From NCBI GenBank assembly GCA_900472175.1, contig UCHD01000005.1, forward strand, positions 186,001 to 250,000: a stretch of 64,000 bases of DNA, read 5' to 3'. This document shows, in pieces, positions 24,942 through 32,264 of this stretch. The translations under genes and the position numbers were made by a program. Below the pieces are notes generated by a model that did no database searches, was not told the DNA's origin, and saw only the letters and a list, made by a program, of their open reading frames with translations. This DNA comes from Hyphomicrobiales bacterium (GTDB taxonomy: Bacteria; Pseudomonadota; Alphaproteobacteria; Rhizobiales; Rhizobiaceae). Numbering within the stretch: the first letter of the stretch is position 1; the number at the start of each line of letters is the position of its first letter.

Positions 24942-25361
24942 ATGGGTGACAAGCGGCAACAGCTCAAGCCGAAGCAGAAGCAGAGCCGGGAGGCAGAACC
25001 ACGCAACGCATCGGTTGCTGGCAAAACGCAGGAAGCCCGGCTTGAAGGCCGCAGCTTCCTCTATGTCGGCGGGCGCGATTGCCAGGTGGCCCATCTGCGC
25101 CAGATCGCCAGCTCCCACGGCGCCGAACTGATCCATCATGACGGCGGCCTGCGCGAGGCGGTATCGCGTATCGACAATATCCTTCCGTCGGTCGACTGCG
25201 TCTTCTGCCCGATCGACTGTATCAGCCATGATGCGTGTCTGCGGGTAAAGTCCGGCTGCAAGAAGTGGGGCAAGGCCTTCGTGCCCTTGCGCAACGGCAG
25301 CAAGTCAAGCCTCGAGCGCGCCTTCCTCGACCTGAAGGCGGCTGGCAGCGCCGCGAACTGA
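24942..25361 (+). CDS. DUF2325 domain protein, probably iron-regulated
   Basis: 139 residues. A basic, flexible N terminus (about 1-35, KRQQLKPKQKQSREAE) precedes a DUF2325 domain (SFLYVGGRDCQVAHLRQIAS onward to LERAFLD). The domain has a cysteine cluster CVFCPIDCISHDACLRVKSGC, which could bind a metal or cluster. Biochemical function is unknown. It is first in a three-gene unit with the small protein at 25416 and the monooxygenase-fold protein at 25696, behind an IRO box, so a role in iron or heme handling is inferred from context. Confidence 0.75.
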   Translation: MGDKRQQLKPKQKQSREAEPRNASVAGKTQEARLEGRSFLYVGGRDCQVAHLRQIASSHGAELIHHDGGLREAVSRIDNILPSVDCVFCPIDCISHDACLRVKSGCKKWGKAFVPLRNGSKSSLERAFLDLKAAGSAAN

Positions 25362-25415
25362 TCTGCCCGTCCGGGACCGGTGTCGGGACAGCCCCTATCT
25401 TCTGGAGAGAATGAC

Positions 25416-25685
25416 ATGAGCAATGAGCGTCCTGATCAATGCATGATGATCGGACTGCACAAGCTGGCTTCGCAGTTTGGCGACGGGCTGGTGCCGGAAT
25501 TATACGAGCTTTTGTCGCGCCGTGCCCAGATGGTCGAGGACAATCCGAACGTCACGGAGTTTCCGGCTTGGCAGGCACGCCCGCCGGCGCGCTCCCCATT
25601 GGGACTTGCGCCCGAGCCGAGAGACAATATCCTGCCGTTTCCATCCGGTTCTGCCGGCACAGTGCAGATCAAAGATCAAGCTTGA
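25416..25685 (+). CDS. small conserved protein of unknown function in the DUF2325 operon
   Basis: 89 residues from the ATG at 25416, chosen for its GGAGA site eight bases upstream. The N-terminal half is predicted helical (MIGLHKLASQFGDGLVPELYELLSRRAQ) and the C-terminal half is Pro-rich and disordered (PAWQARPPARSPLGLAPEP). I recognise no domain. It lies 54 bases after the DUF2325 gene and 10 before the monooxygenase-fold gene, so all three are likely one transcript. Confidence 0.6.
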   Translation: MSNERPDQCMMIGLHKLASQFGDGLVPELYELLSRRAQMVEDNPNVTEFPAWQARPPARSPLGLAPEPRDNILPFPSGSAGTVQIKDQA

Positions 25686-25695
25686 GGATTTTCGC

Positions 25696-26010
25696 ATGTA
25701 TGTCGCCATGAACCGCTTCCGGATCACGATCGGCCACGAGACGGCGTTCGAAGACGTGTGGAAGAGCCGTGATTCCAGCCTTGCAGACAATGCAGGCTTC
25801 AAGGAATTCAAGCTGTTGCGCGGCGAGACTGTTGCCGACGAAGGCTATACGTTGTTCGTGTCGAGCTCGGTCTGGGAAGGCCGGGACGCTTTTATCGCCT
25901 GGACGAAATCTGAAAACTTCCGGGCTGCCCATAAGAGCGCCGGCGATAACCGGGCGATGTATCTCGGGCCACCGAAGTTTGAAGGCTTCTCGGTCGTCGA
26001 GGGCGCTTAA
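25696..26010 (+). CDS. antibiotic-biosynthesis-monooxygenase-fold protein (HmoA-like heme monooxygenase candidate)
   Basis: 104 residues from the ATG at 25696 (GAGG ribosome site). The single domain is of the ABM ferredoxin-like fold: MNRFRITIGHETAFEDVWKSR, FKEFKLLRGETV, YTLFVSSSVWEGRDAFIAWTKSENFRAAHK. Members with this layout, including IsdG/HmoA types, open the heme ring to release iron. The Asn-Trp-His triad of classical IsdG cannot be confirmed by eye, although Trp and His residues occur in the expected C-terminal part. Heme breakdown is suggested by its place next to the hmu region and by the shared IRO-box operon. Confidence 0.75.
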   Translation: MYVAMNRFRITIGHETAFEDVWKSRDSSLADNAGFKEFKLLRGETVADEGYTLFVSSSVWEGRDAFIAWTKSENFRAAHKSAGDNRAMYLGPPKFEGFSVVEGA

Positions 26011-26375
26011 CCTTCCTTGCGCATGAAGAATGCGCCGGCAGCGACGGAAAGCCAGCCGAGCATCATCAATACACCGCCTGCCGGTGCCGACATCGGGAAC
26101 AGCCCGTGGCCGAGGAAATGGCGCGCCGTCAGATCGGCGGCGAACAGGGCGGTTCCTGCTGAAAGCAGCAAGGCTGCAATCGGCGCCGTGCGCATGACAG
26201 GCCAGGCGGCATAAAGCGCGATCAGGGCAGGGGCGTGTGCCAGGCACATCGCCGAAGCGCCGCCGAGCAGGCGTGGGTCGGCCCCATGAGATGCGGCAGC
26301 GGCGCTCATAACCCCGAACAGGCCCATCAAGCCTGCAATGAAAAGCGTAACCGGCCGCAACTGCCCGTTCTGCAT
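26007..26375 (-). CDS. DUF423 small membrane protein
   Basis: 122 residues with four membrane helices (LFIAGLMGLFGVMSAAAASHG, MCLAHAPALIALYAAW, IAALLLSAGTALFAADL, GVLMMLGWLSVAAGAFFM), matching the DUF423/YgdD family of inner-membrane proteins of unknown function. Its stop overlaps the stop of the convergent ABM gene by four bases. It follows the truncated hemoglobin gene by two bases, so the two are co-transcribed. Confidence 0.85.
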   Translation of the reverse strand: MQNGQLRPVTLFIAGLMGLFGVMSAAAASHGADPRLLGGASAMCLAHAPALIALYAAWPVMRTAPIAALLLSAGTALFAADLTARHFLGHGLFPMSAPAGGVLMMLGWLSVAAGAFFMRKEG

Positions 26376-26377
26376 GT

Positions 26378-26773
26378 CTATTCGTCCTTATTCTGCATGT
26401 GATGGGCAAGCCGCGTCACCGGCTCCAGAATGATCGACCGCAATTGCGGATGTGATACCGTTTCGTCCAGCGCCCGGGTAAAACAGAGCAGCCATTCGTC
26501 GCGTTCCTCGGCACCGATTGCAGCGCCGAAATGGCGGCTTCTCAAGCGTGGATGGCCGCGCTTGTCGGTGTAGAGCGGCGGTCCACCGAGCCAGCCGGTC
26601 AGATACTCATAGAATTTTTCTTCGCTGCCCGACAGATCGGCGGGATGCAGCGCCCGGCAACGAGCGGCCTCCGGCAGCGTATCCATCAATTCGTAGAAAC
26701 GGTGGGTCAATGCCCGCACGGTACCGTCGCCGCCGATGGCATTGTAAAGTGTTTCCGTCTGGCCGTCCGTCAT
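26378..26773 (-). CDS. group II truncated hemoglobin
   Basis: 131 residues from the ATG at 26773, which has an AGGGAAG ribosome site; an upstream in-frame codon (26815) is not needed. Features are TLYNAIGGDGTVRALTHRFYELMD (helices A-B), the proximal histidine in PRLRSRHFGAAIG, and the Trp of helix G (DEWLLCFTRAL) typical of group II. Such proteins bind O2 and NO in the cytoplasm. It is first in a two-gene operon with DUF423 and near other heme genes. Confidence 0.87.
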   Translation of the reverse strand: MTDGQTETLYNAIGGDGTVRALTHRFYELMDTLPEAARCRALHPADLSGSEEKFYEYLTGWLGGPPLYTDKRGHPRLRSRHFGAAIGAEERDEWLLCFTRALDETVSHPQLRSIILEPVTRLAHHMQNKDE

Positions 26774-26891
26774 TATCGCTTCCCTGATTGGTGATAGTTC
26801 TAGCGCGGCGCGCAACGCCGTTCCAACCGTTTTTCGTCTGTTGCGCGGGCTGCGGCGATTGATCGCGTCAGCAAGGGATATCTAATTTTCC

Positions 26892-26920
26892 TTGACAAAC
26901 CGTCCAGACGGTATCTTATG
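26892..26920 (+). promoter_or_regulatory. promoter and palindromic operator of the TetR gene
   Basis: TTGACA (26892-26897) is followed by ACCGTC-CA-GACGGT, a perfect 6+6 palindrome at 26899-26912, and an AT-rich TATCTTATG. The operator fills the -35/-10 spacer, as expected for autorepression by a TetR protein. The ATG at 26926 is only a few bases from the expected start of RNA. Confidence 0.6.
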
Positions 26921-26925
26921 ACTTC

Positions 26926-27486
26926 ATGTCTATCGCCCACCACCGCCGCAAACAACCGGAATTGGTCCGCCAGCAATTGCTGGAGGTTGCCGCGCGCCTG
27001 TCGTTGGAGCAGGGGGCTGCGGGTGTAACGCTCGATGCCGTGTCGCAGGCAGCCGGTGTCAGTAAAGGCGGTTTGCTGCATCATTTTCCCAACAAGATGG
27101 CGCTTCTGAACGGCCTCTTCGACGACCTCACCGGCAAAATGGAGCGGGCGATCGAGGAAGAAATGCGCAACGATCCGGTCGCCCACGGCCGTTTCACCCG
27201 CGCCTATCTGTCTGTCGTTTTCGCGTTGGGGGAGGACCCGGATGCGCAGGGATGGCAGGTCTTGACCATAGCGCTCTTGTCGGAGCCGCATCTGCGCGAG
27301 CGCTGGCGATTGTGGGTGGCTGATCATGCCGATGAATTCATCGGTACCGACTCATCACCGGGATGCCTTTTGGCGCGGTTTGCCGCCGATGGCCTGTGGC
27401 TGGCGGATATTCTGAAAAGCCATGATGTCGACCAGTCGATACGCCAAGCGATGCGGGCGCAACTCGTCGCACTTTCCTTGCAATAA
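26926..27486 (+). CDS. TetR-family repressor next to an SMR pump
   Basis: 186 residues. The N-terminal helix-turn-helix is clear (AAGVTLDAVSQAAGVSKGGL, then LHHFPNKMALL, residues ~25-60), followed by a variable ligand-binding part. There is no Shine-Dalgarno sequence before the ATG and the promoter lies immediately upstream, so the RNA may be leaderless. The SMR pump gene begins 19 bases after the stop, so repression of its own operon until a cationic drug binds is the likely role. Confidence 0.85.
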   Translation: MSIAHHRRKQPELVRQQLLEVAARLSLEQGAAGVTLDAVSQAAGVSKGGLLHHFPNKMALLNGLFDDLTGKMERAIEEEMRNDPVAHGRFTRAYLSVVFALGEDPDAQGWQVLTIALLSEPHLRERWRLWVADHADEFIGTDSSPGCLLARFAADGLWLADILKSHDVDQSIRQAMRAQLVALSLQ

Positions 27487-27505
27487 TCGGCTATCGGAGC
27501 CTCGA

Positions 27506-27847
27506 ATGAACCCCGTCATGCTTTATGCCGTCCTCGTTGGTGCCATCGTTTTCGAAGTGCTCGGCACCTCGGCCATGCAGGCCGCCCAGCATTTTAGCAA
27601 GCTGGTGCCGACGCTGATCATGGTGGTCTGCTACGCGATCGCCTTCTATCTGCTGTCCTATACGCTGCGGGTCATTCCCGTCGGCATCGCCTATGCGATC
27701 TGGAGTGGTCTCGGCATCGTGCTGATCTCGCTCGCCGGTTATTTCGTCTTCGGGCAGAAGCTGGATCTGGCCGCCGTTCTGGGGCTTGGGCTGATCATTG
27801 CCGGTGTCGTCGTGCTCAACGTCTTCTCCAAATCCACCTTCCACTAA
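27506..27847 (+). CDS. small multidrug resistance (SMR) efflux protein, QacE/EmrE-like
   Basis: 113 residues from the ATG at 27506 (CGGAG site). Four membrane helices; the essential membrane-embedded acidic residue of helix 1 is the Glu in AIVFEVLGTSAMQA, and the signature YAIWSGLGIVLISLAGY follows in helix 3. SMR proteins work as dimers in the inner membrane and exchange protons for cationic compounds. The Gdx/SugE branch (guanidinium) is an alternative, but the helix-1 sequence looks closer to EmrE/QacE. Confidence 0.88.
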   Translation: MNPVMLYAVLVGAIVFEVLGTSAMQAAQHFSKLVPTLIMVVCYAIAFYLLSYTLRVIPVGIAYAIWSGLGIVLISLAGYFVFGQKLDLAAVLGLGLIIAGVVVLNVFSKSTFH

Positions 27848-27904
27848 ACGCATCCCGTCACCAGATTTTCACTTGCAAAAGCGCCGGACGGATTCTATCG
27901 CTGG

Positions 27905-27926
27905 AAATTGAAAGCGGTTTCAATTT
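27905..27926. promoter_or_regulatory. LacI-type operator before thuA
   Basis: AAATTGAAA-GCGG-TTTCAATTT, a 9+9 perfect palindrome with a central CG, fits the general LacI/GalR operator pattern. It lies 43 bases before the thuA start. The LacI-type regulator at 29803 is the obvious candidate to bind it. Confidence 0.6.
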
Positions 27927-27968
27927 TATCGGATGCTGATGAATGCGGCATCGAATGAAGGATCGGTC

Positions 27969-28754
27969 ATGACCATCAAGGCAGTTGTCTGGGGCGAGAA
28001 CATTCATGAGCAGACCAACGAGGTTGTGCGGAGCATTTATCCGAACGGCATGCACAACACGATTGCCGCGGCGCTGAATACCGATCCGACGATCGAGGCA
28101 ACGACGGCGACATTGCAGGAGCCGGAGCATGGCCTGAGCGTCGAGCGTCTGGCCGAGACCGACGTTCTGCTCTGGTGGGGCCATAAGGATCACGGCGCGG
28201 TGTCGGACGAGGTCGTCGAGCGCGTCGCCAAGCGGGTCTGGGAAGGCATGGGCCTGATTGTCCTGCATTCCGGCCATTTCTCAAAGCCGTTTAAGCGGCT
28301 GATGGGTACGCCCTGTGCGTTGAAATGGCGCGAGGCAGGCGAGCGCGAGCGGCTGTGGGTCATCAACCCGCGCCATCCGATTGCAGCTGGCCTGGACGAG
28401 AACTTCGTGCTCGAAAACGAGGAAATGTACGGCGAGCAATTCTCCGTGCCGGAGCCGCTGGAAACGGTGTTCATCTCCTGGTTTGCCGGCGGCGAGGTGT
28501 TCCGCTCCGGTCTCACCTGGTGCCGTGGTGCCGGTAATATCTTCTACTTCCGCCCCGGTCATGAGACCTATCCGACCTATCACGATGCCAACGTCCACAC
28601 GGTTCTGCGCAACTCGGTGAAGTGGGCCTACAACCCGCAGGGTACCTACAGCGCCATCCATGATGCGCCGAACGTGCCGGTCGAAAAGGCGCTGGAGCCG
28701 ATTGTCGAGCGCGGCCCAAAACTGCATCAGGCCGGTGAGGAGGGGTACAAGTGA
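27969..28754 (+). CDS. thuA: trehalose utilization protein ThuA
   Basis: 261 residues from the ATG at 27969; an upstream ATG (27933) is inside the leader. ThuA has a class-I-glutamine-amidotransferase-like fold (VVWGENIHEQTNEVVRSIYP, VLLWWGHKDHGAVSDEVVER, GLIVLHSGHFSKPFKRLMG). With ThuB it converts trehalose, and in rhizobia also other disaccharides, through 3-keto derivatives. Its stop overlaps the thuB start. The transporter genes thuEFGK, often adjacent, are absent here, so the true substrate may be another glycoside. Confidence 0.88.
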   Translation: MTIKAVVWGENIHEQTNEVVRSIYPNGMHNTIAAALNTDPTIEATTATLQEPEHGLSVERLAETDVLLWWGHKDHGAVSDEVVERVAKRVWEGMGLIVLHSGHFSKPFKRLMGTPCALKWREAGERERLWVINPRHPIAAGLDENFVLENEEMYGEQFSVPEPLETVFISWFAGGEVFRSGLTWCRGAGNIFYFRPGHETYPTYHDANVHTVLRNSVKWAYNPQGTYSAIHDAPNVPVEKALEPIVERGPKLHQAGEEGYK

Positions 28755-29806
28755 TGAAGCCGATCCGTCTTCTCGTTCTCGGTACGGGCGGCATGGCCAA
28801 TACCCATGCGATGAACTTCGTCACAATCGATGGCGTCGAACTCGTGGCGGCCGTCGATGTCGATCAGGTTCGGGTCGATGCGTTTGCCTTGCGCCACAAG
28901 ATCGCCAAGACATTCACCTCGCTTGACGAGGCGATCGCCTGGGGCGAATTCGATGCGGTCACCAATGTGACGCCGGACAAGATCCATTATCCGACGACAC
29001 TCAAGCTTTTGGCTGCCGGCAAGCATGTGCTCTGCGAAAAGCCGTTGGCCGAGGATTATGCCAAGGCTGACGAGATGGCGTCGGCTGCTGAAAAATCCGG
29101 TCTGGTAACGATGGTCAACCTCACCTACCGCAATGTCGCCGAGGTGCAGAAGGCCCGCCAGATGGTTCTCGCCGGCGAGATCGGCAAGGTCCGCCATATC
29201 GAGGCGTCCTACCTGCAGAGCTGGCTGGTTTCCAAGGCCTGGGGCGACTGGGCAACGGAATCGCAATGGCTCTGGCGGCTGTCGACCAAGCATGGCTCCA
29301 ACGGCGTACTCGGTGATGTCGGCATTCATATCCTCGATTTCGCTGGATATGGCGCGGCTACCGACGTGGAACACATTTTCGCCCGGTTGAAGACCTTCGA
29401 CAAGGCGCCCGGCAACCGGATCGGCGAATACGATCTCGATGCCAATGACAGTTTCACCATGACGGCCGAGTTCGATAACGGCGCCATGGGCGTGATCCAC
29501 GCCAGCCGCTGGGCCGTCGGTCACCTCAACGAACTGCGCCTGCGCATGCATGGCGACAAGGGCGCGATCGAGGTGATCCACACGCCGGATGGTTCGACGC
29601 TCAGGGCCTGCCTAGGTGACGATATCGAAAAGGGTATCTGGAAGGATATCGATGCGGGAACCGTGTTGACCAACTACCAGCGCTTCATCGACGCGGTGCG
29701 CGCCGGCAAGACCGTCGAACCGGGCTTCCGCCATGCCGCCGATCTGCAGAAAGTGCTGGATCTCGCCATGGTCACCGAGAAGGAACGCCGCGAACTCGCG
29801 GTTTAA
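28754..29806 (+). CDS. thuB: ThuB, Gfo/Idh/MocA-family oxidoreductase
   Basis: 350 residues from the ATG at 28754, which overlaps the thuA stop. The Rossmann motif LVLGTGGMANTH and the signature CEKPLAEDYAKADEMASAAE of the GFO/IDH family are present, with a catalytic-type region DVGIHILDFAGYG. It oxidises a sugar with NAD(P), in the thu system at carbon 3 of trehalose. It is convergent with the LacI-type gene, sharing four bases at the stops. Confidence 0.87.
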   Translation: MKPIRLLVLGTGGMANTHAMNFVTIDGVELVAAVDVDQVRVDAFALRHKIAKTFTSLDEAIAWGEFDAVTNVTPDKIHYPTTLKLLAAGKHVLCEKPLAEDYAKADEMASAAEKSGLVTMVNLTYRNVAEVQKARQMVLAGEIGKVRHIEASYLQSWLVSKAWGDWATESQWLWRLSTKHGSNGVLGDVGIHILDFAGYGAATDVEHIFARLKTFDKAPGNRIGEYDLDANDSFTMTAEFDNGAMGVIHASRWAVGHLNELRLRMHGDKGAIEVIHTPDGSTLRACLGDDIEKGIWKDIDAGTVLTNYQRFIDAVRAGKTVEPGFRHAADLQKVLDLAMVTEKERRELAV

Positions 29807-30822
29807 GCCTTCTTCACCGCTGCCGTCGAGTTGCGGATCACCAGTTCCACTGGCCAGACCTCGCGCAGGTTTTCGGCCGGTGTTCCCTGCAGCATTTCCA
29901 GCACCATCTCGCCGATCCGCGCACCCGCCGCGCGGATCGATGATCGTGTCGTCGAGAGCGTCGGCACCAGATGGTCCGGGCTGATATAGGGAAATACGTC
30001 GTCATGGGCGATCAGCGAGATATGCTCGCCGACCGTCAGGCCGGCAATGCGGATCGCCCGCATGGCGCCCAGTGCCGACATCATCGATCCGGCGACCACG
30101 GCGGTTGGCCGGTCTTCGAGTTTCAGAAACCCATGCATCAGCCGGAAGCCCATCTCGTCGGTGAATTCGCCATGTCCGCAGAGCGCTGGGTCGATGGCGA
30201 CATTGCGTTCCGCCAGCGCTGTTTGATAACCGTCCTGCCGGTGTTCGGCAAAAATCCGGCCGCGATAACCGTTGAGCAGGGCGATGCGGCGGTGACCAAG
30301 GTCGAGCAGATGGCTGGTCGATTGGCGCACCGCGCCGAAATTGTCGATGTCCAGCCAGCCGAAATTGCCTTCGGAATTGGTGCGGCCATGCACGATGAAC
30401 GGCAGGCGCAACGAATTCAGCAGCGCAATGCGCGGGTCGTCGAGAAAGGGAGAATGCAGGATGACGGCATCGACGCGCTTGCTGGCGGCAAGACGGCGAT
30501 AAGTGGCCAGTTCTGCCTCGGCCGAATCTACGGTCGAGACGAGAATGTCGATCTCTTCCTGCTGCAACCGCCCGCCGAGCCCGCCCATGAACTCGCTGGT
30601 ATGCGGCCCGAACTCGCCGCCCCCCTTCAGCACGATGCCGATGGCGCCGACCCGGCCGGTGGCAAGTCCGAGCGCGCTAGTATTCGGCCGGTAGCCATAT
30701 TCGAGCGCTGCCTTCAGCACCCGTTCGCGGGTTGCCTGCTTGACCTCCGGATAGCCGCTCAAGGCGCGGCTGACCGTCGTCTGCGACAGTTCGAGCCGGT
30801 TTGCGAACTCCTTGAGGTTCAT
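29803..30822 (-). CDS. LacI-family regulator of thuAB (probable)
   Basis: 339 residues. The N-terminal helix-turn-helix NLKEFANRLELSQTTVSRALSG (residues 2-23) and hinge RERVLKAALEYGYRPN are followed by a periplasmic-binding-protein-like ligand domain (GAIGIVLKGGGEFGP; VTLSTTRSSIRAAGARIGEM-like end). It is convergent with thuB, and the palindrome at 27905-27926 fits a LacI-family site, so control of thuAB is likely. Ligand unknown; AglR/ThuR-type regulators are the nearest known kinds. Confidence 0.83.
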   Translation of the reverse strand: MNLKEFANRLELSQTTVSRALSGYPEVKQATRERVLKAALEYGYRPNTSALGLATGRVGAIGIVLKGGGEFGPHTSEFMGGLGGRLQQEEIDILVSTVDSAEAELATYRRLAASKRVDAVILHSPFLDDPRIALLNSLRLPFIVHGRTNSEGNFGWLDIDNFGAVRQSTSHLLDLGHRRIALLNGYRGRIFAEHRQDGYQTALAERNVAIDPALCGHGEFTDEMGFRLMHGFLKLEDRPTAVVAGSMMSALGAMRAIRIAGLTVGEHISLIAHDDVFPYISPDHLVPTLSTTRSSIRAAGARIGEMVLEMLQGTPAENLREVWPVELVIRNSTAAVKKA

Positions 30823-30862
30823 GCGGATATCCCTGTTGTCTGCTTCTCCAGTTTAAGCGGCA

Positions 30863-31906
30863 TCATGGCTGCGGCAAGGAGGCTACGCCCGGCACCCCCT
30901 CGCGTATCCGGTTGGAGAAGTCTGACGCGTTGTCCGCCGCCTGCGCGCGCGCGCTGATCGCGCCGCCGCTTTCGAGCTGCTCCAGCGTAAAGCCGGGCGT
31001 GAAGCCGTTTACACCGATGATATAGGAAGGCAGGTAACCGGAAAGGATCAACCGGTAATCCAGCGGCAGTGCGCCGGAAGCGATGTGATTGATCATGGCG
31101 AAAACGATCGTCGTGCAGTTGGCGGTGATCGTGTTGTAATATTGCGGGGTCTCGTTGAGGCCGTTGGCGATATCGACATAGGACAGGAAAAGCGACCGCA
31201 TTGCCTGCTTTGGGATGTTGAGGCGGTAGAGATAGACGTCTTCCTTGCGGATATTGGTCCGCACCCTGACGATATCGCGCTCATCGGCGGCAATGACGCT
31301 CATCTCGAACTGTTTGAAGAATCCGCCGATCTCCGAAAAGCTCTCCGTCCGCTCCTTGCGGATTTCCACTGAAAACGTGACGAACTGGCCGTCCTCGAAA
31401 CCGAAGGACACCAGTGTATGGGCAATCGCCGGGCTAGACCAATAGGACAGGAGCAGATCGACGGAGGCCAGCTTGTCTAGATCATAGGTGAGGTTTTCCC
31501 AGCGGGCCGTGTAGTCCGTCGATGTCCGCCAGTCGAAATTGCGGACATTGGCAAGCGTGACCTCGGGACCGTTGACGACACCTGCGACGATATGTGCGAC
31601 CTCATCTGCCCAGTCGCGGCTGTTGCTCGCCGGTATGGCGTTCCACCAAAACAGCAGAGCGGCGATCAGCAGCGGATAGAGCAGGGAGGCAATACGCGGA
31701 TGCCAGCGCACATAGGCGTAGAGTGCGAAAAGCGAAACGGCGGCCCAAACTGCAGCGATGAGTATTCTCACAGGAGCCGGGCCGGGCGCCTGATAGAAGA
31801 GCGCCATCGCGCCCCAGATTGCAAAACCAAGAATGGCGAGCGTCGAAATCACCCGGATGATGAAGCTCAAGAGGTGAAAGCGGGCGCGCTGAACAGGCTC
31901 GCTCAT
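30863..31906 (-). CDS. DUF4105 membrane protein
   Basis: 347 residues from the ATG at 31906. The N-terminal part holds about three hydrophobic helices (LLSFIIRVISTLAILGFAIWG, ILIAAVWAAVSLFALYAY, IASLLYPLLIAALLFWW). The rest is a periplasmic DUF4105 domain (LVSFGFEDGQFVTFSVEIRKE; YNTITANCTTIVFAMINH) that resembles the N-terminal domain of lacto-N-biosidase-associated proteins. A conserved Cys (NCTT) and upstream His may be part of a papain-like active site. No function is established. It lies 40 bases upstream of the LacI-type gene on the same strand. Confidence 0.78.
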   Translation of the reverse strand: MSEPVQRARFHLLSFIIRVISTLAILGFAIWGAMALFYQAPGPAPVRILIAAVWAAVSLFALYAYVRWHPRIASLLYPLLIAALLFWWNAIPASNSRDWADEVAHIVAGVVNGPEVTLANVRNFDWRTSTDYTARWENLTYDLDKLASVDLLLSYWSSPAIAHTLVSFGFEDGQFVTFSVEIRKERTESFSEIGGFFKQFEMSVIAADERDIVRVRTNIRKEDVYLYRLNIPKQAMRSLFLSYVDIANGLNETPQYYNTITANCTTIVFAMINHIASGALPLDYRLILSGYLPSYIIGVNGFTPGFTLEQLESGGAISARAQAADNASDFSNRIREGVPGVASLPQP

Positions 31907-32264
31907 TGCGCACCAACCGTCGTGGAGGCCTTGGTTGCAAGCCCTTTGTGCCATTTTATGTCCATGACAGCCCCCTTCGTTTCCCTATCCTGCAATGCCA
32001 GATTTTCCCGCAAACAGACATCGTTTTTTTGTTTTTCCGCATTTTCCGGCGATGCAGGCGCGCGTGTCGGCCGTTTCTGCGATGGCGACAGCCTTACCGG
32101 ATGCGGGCAGTTAAGCTGTTATACCACCATTGTTTTTTGCCTGTTGAATTTTGCAAGAGCCGCATTGTTATTTGTCATATGTTTGAATAGCATCGCGTTC
32201 TTGACCAATCGGACAAAAATTGGCTGACGCCGATAGATCTATCACGCAGGACGGGATTTTTTGA
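31907..32264. other. intergenic region between DUF4105 and dipeptidase genes
   Basis: 358 bases between divergent genes. I see no convincing small gene. An inverted repeat CCAAT-N9-ATTGG lies at 32204-32222, next to a TTGACC at about 32200, and could belong to the dipeptidase operon promoter. The middle is T-rich (runs at 32025-32040 and 32130-32145). Confidence 0.4.

Noticed and set aside
31592-32227. Plus-strand open frame of 211 codons spanning the start of the DUF4105 gene and the gap.
   Set aside because: Half of it is antisense to DUF4105; the rest has no ribosome site or motif.
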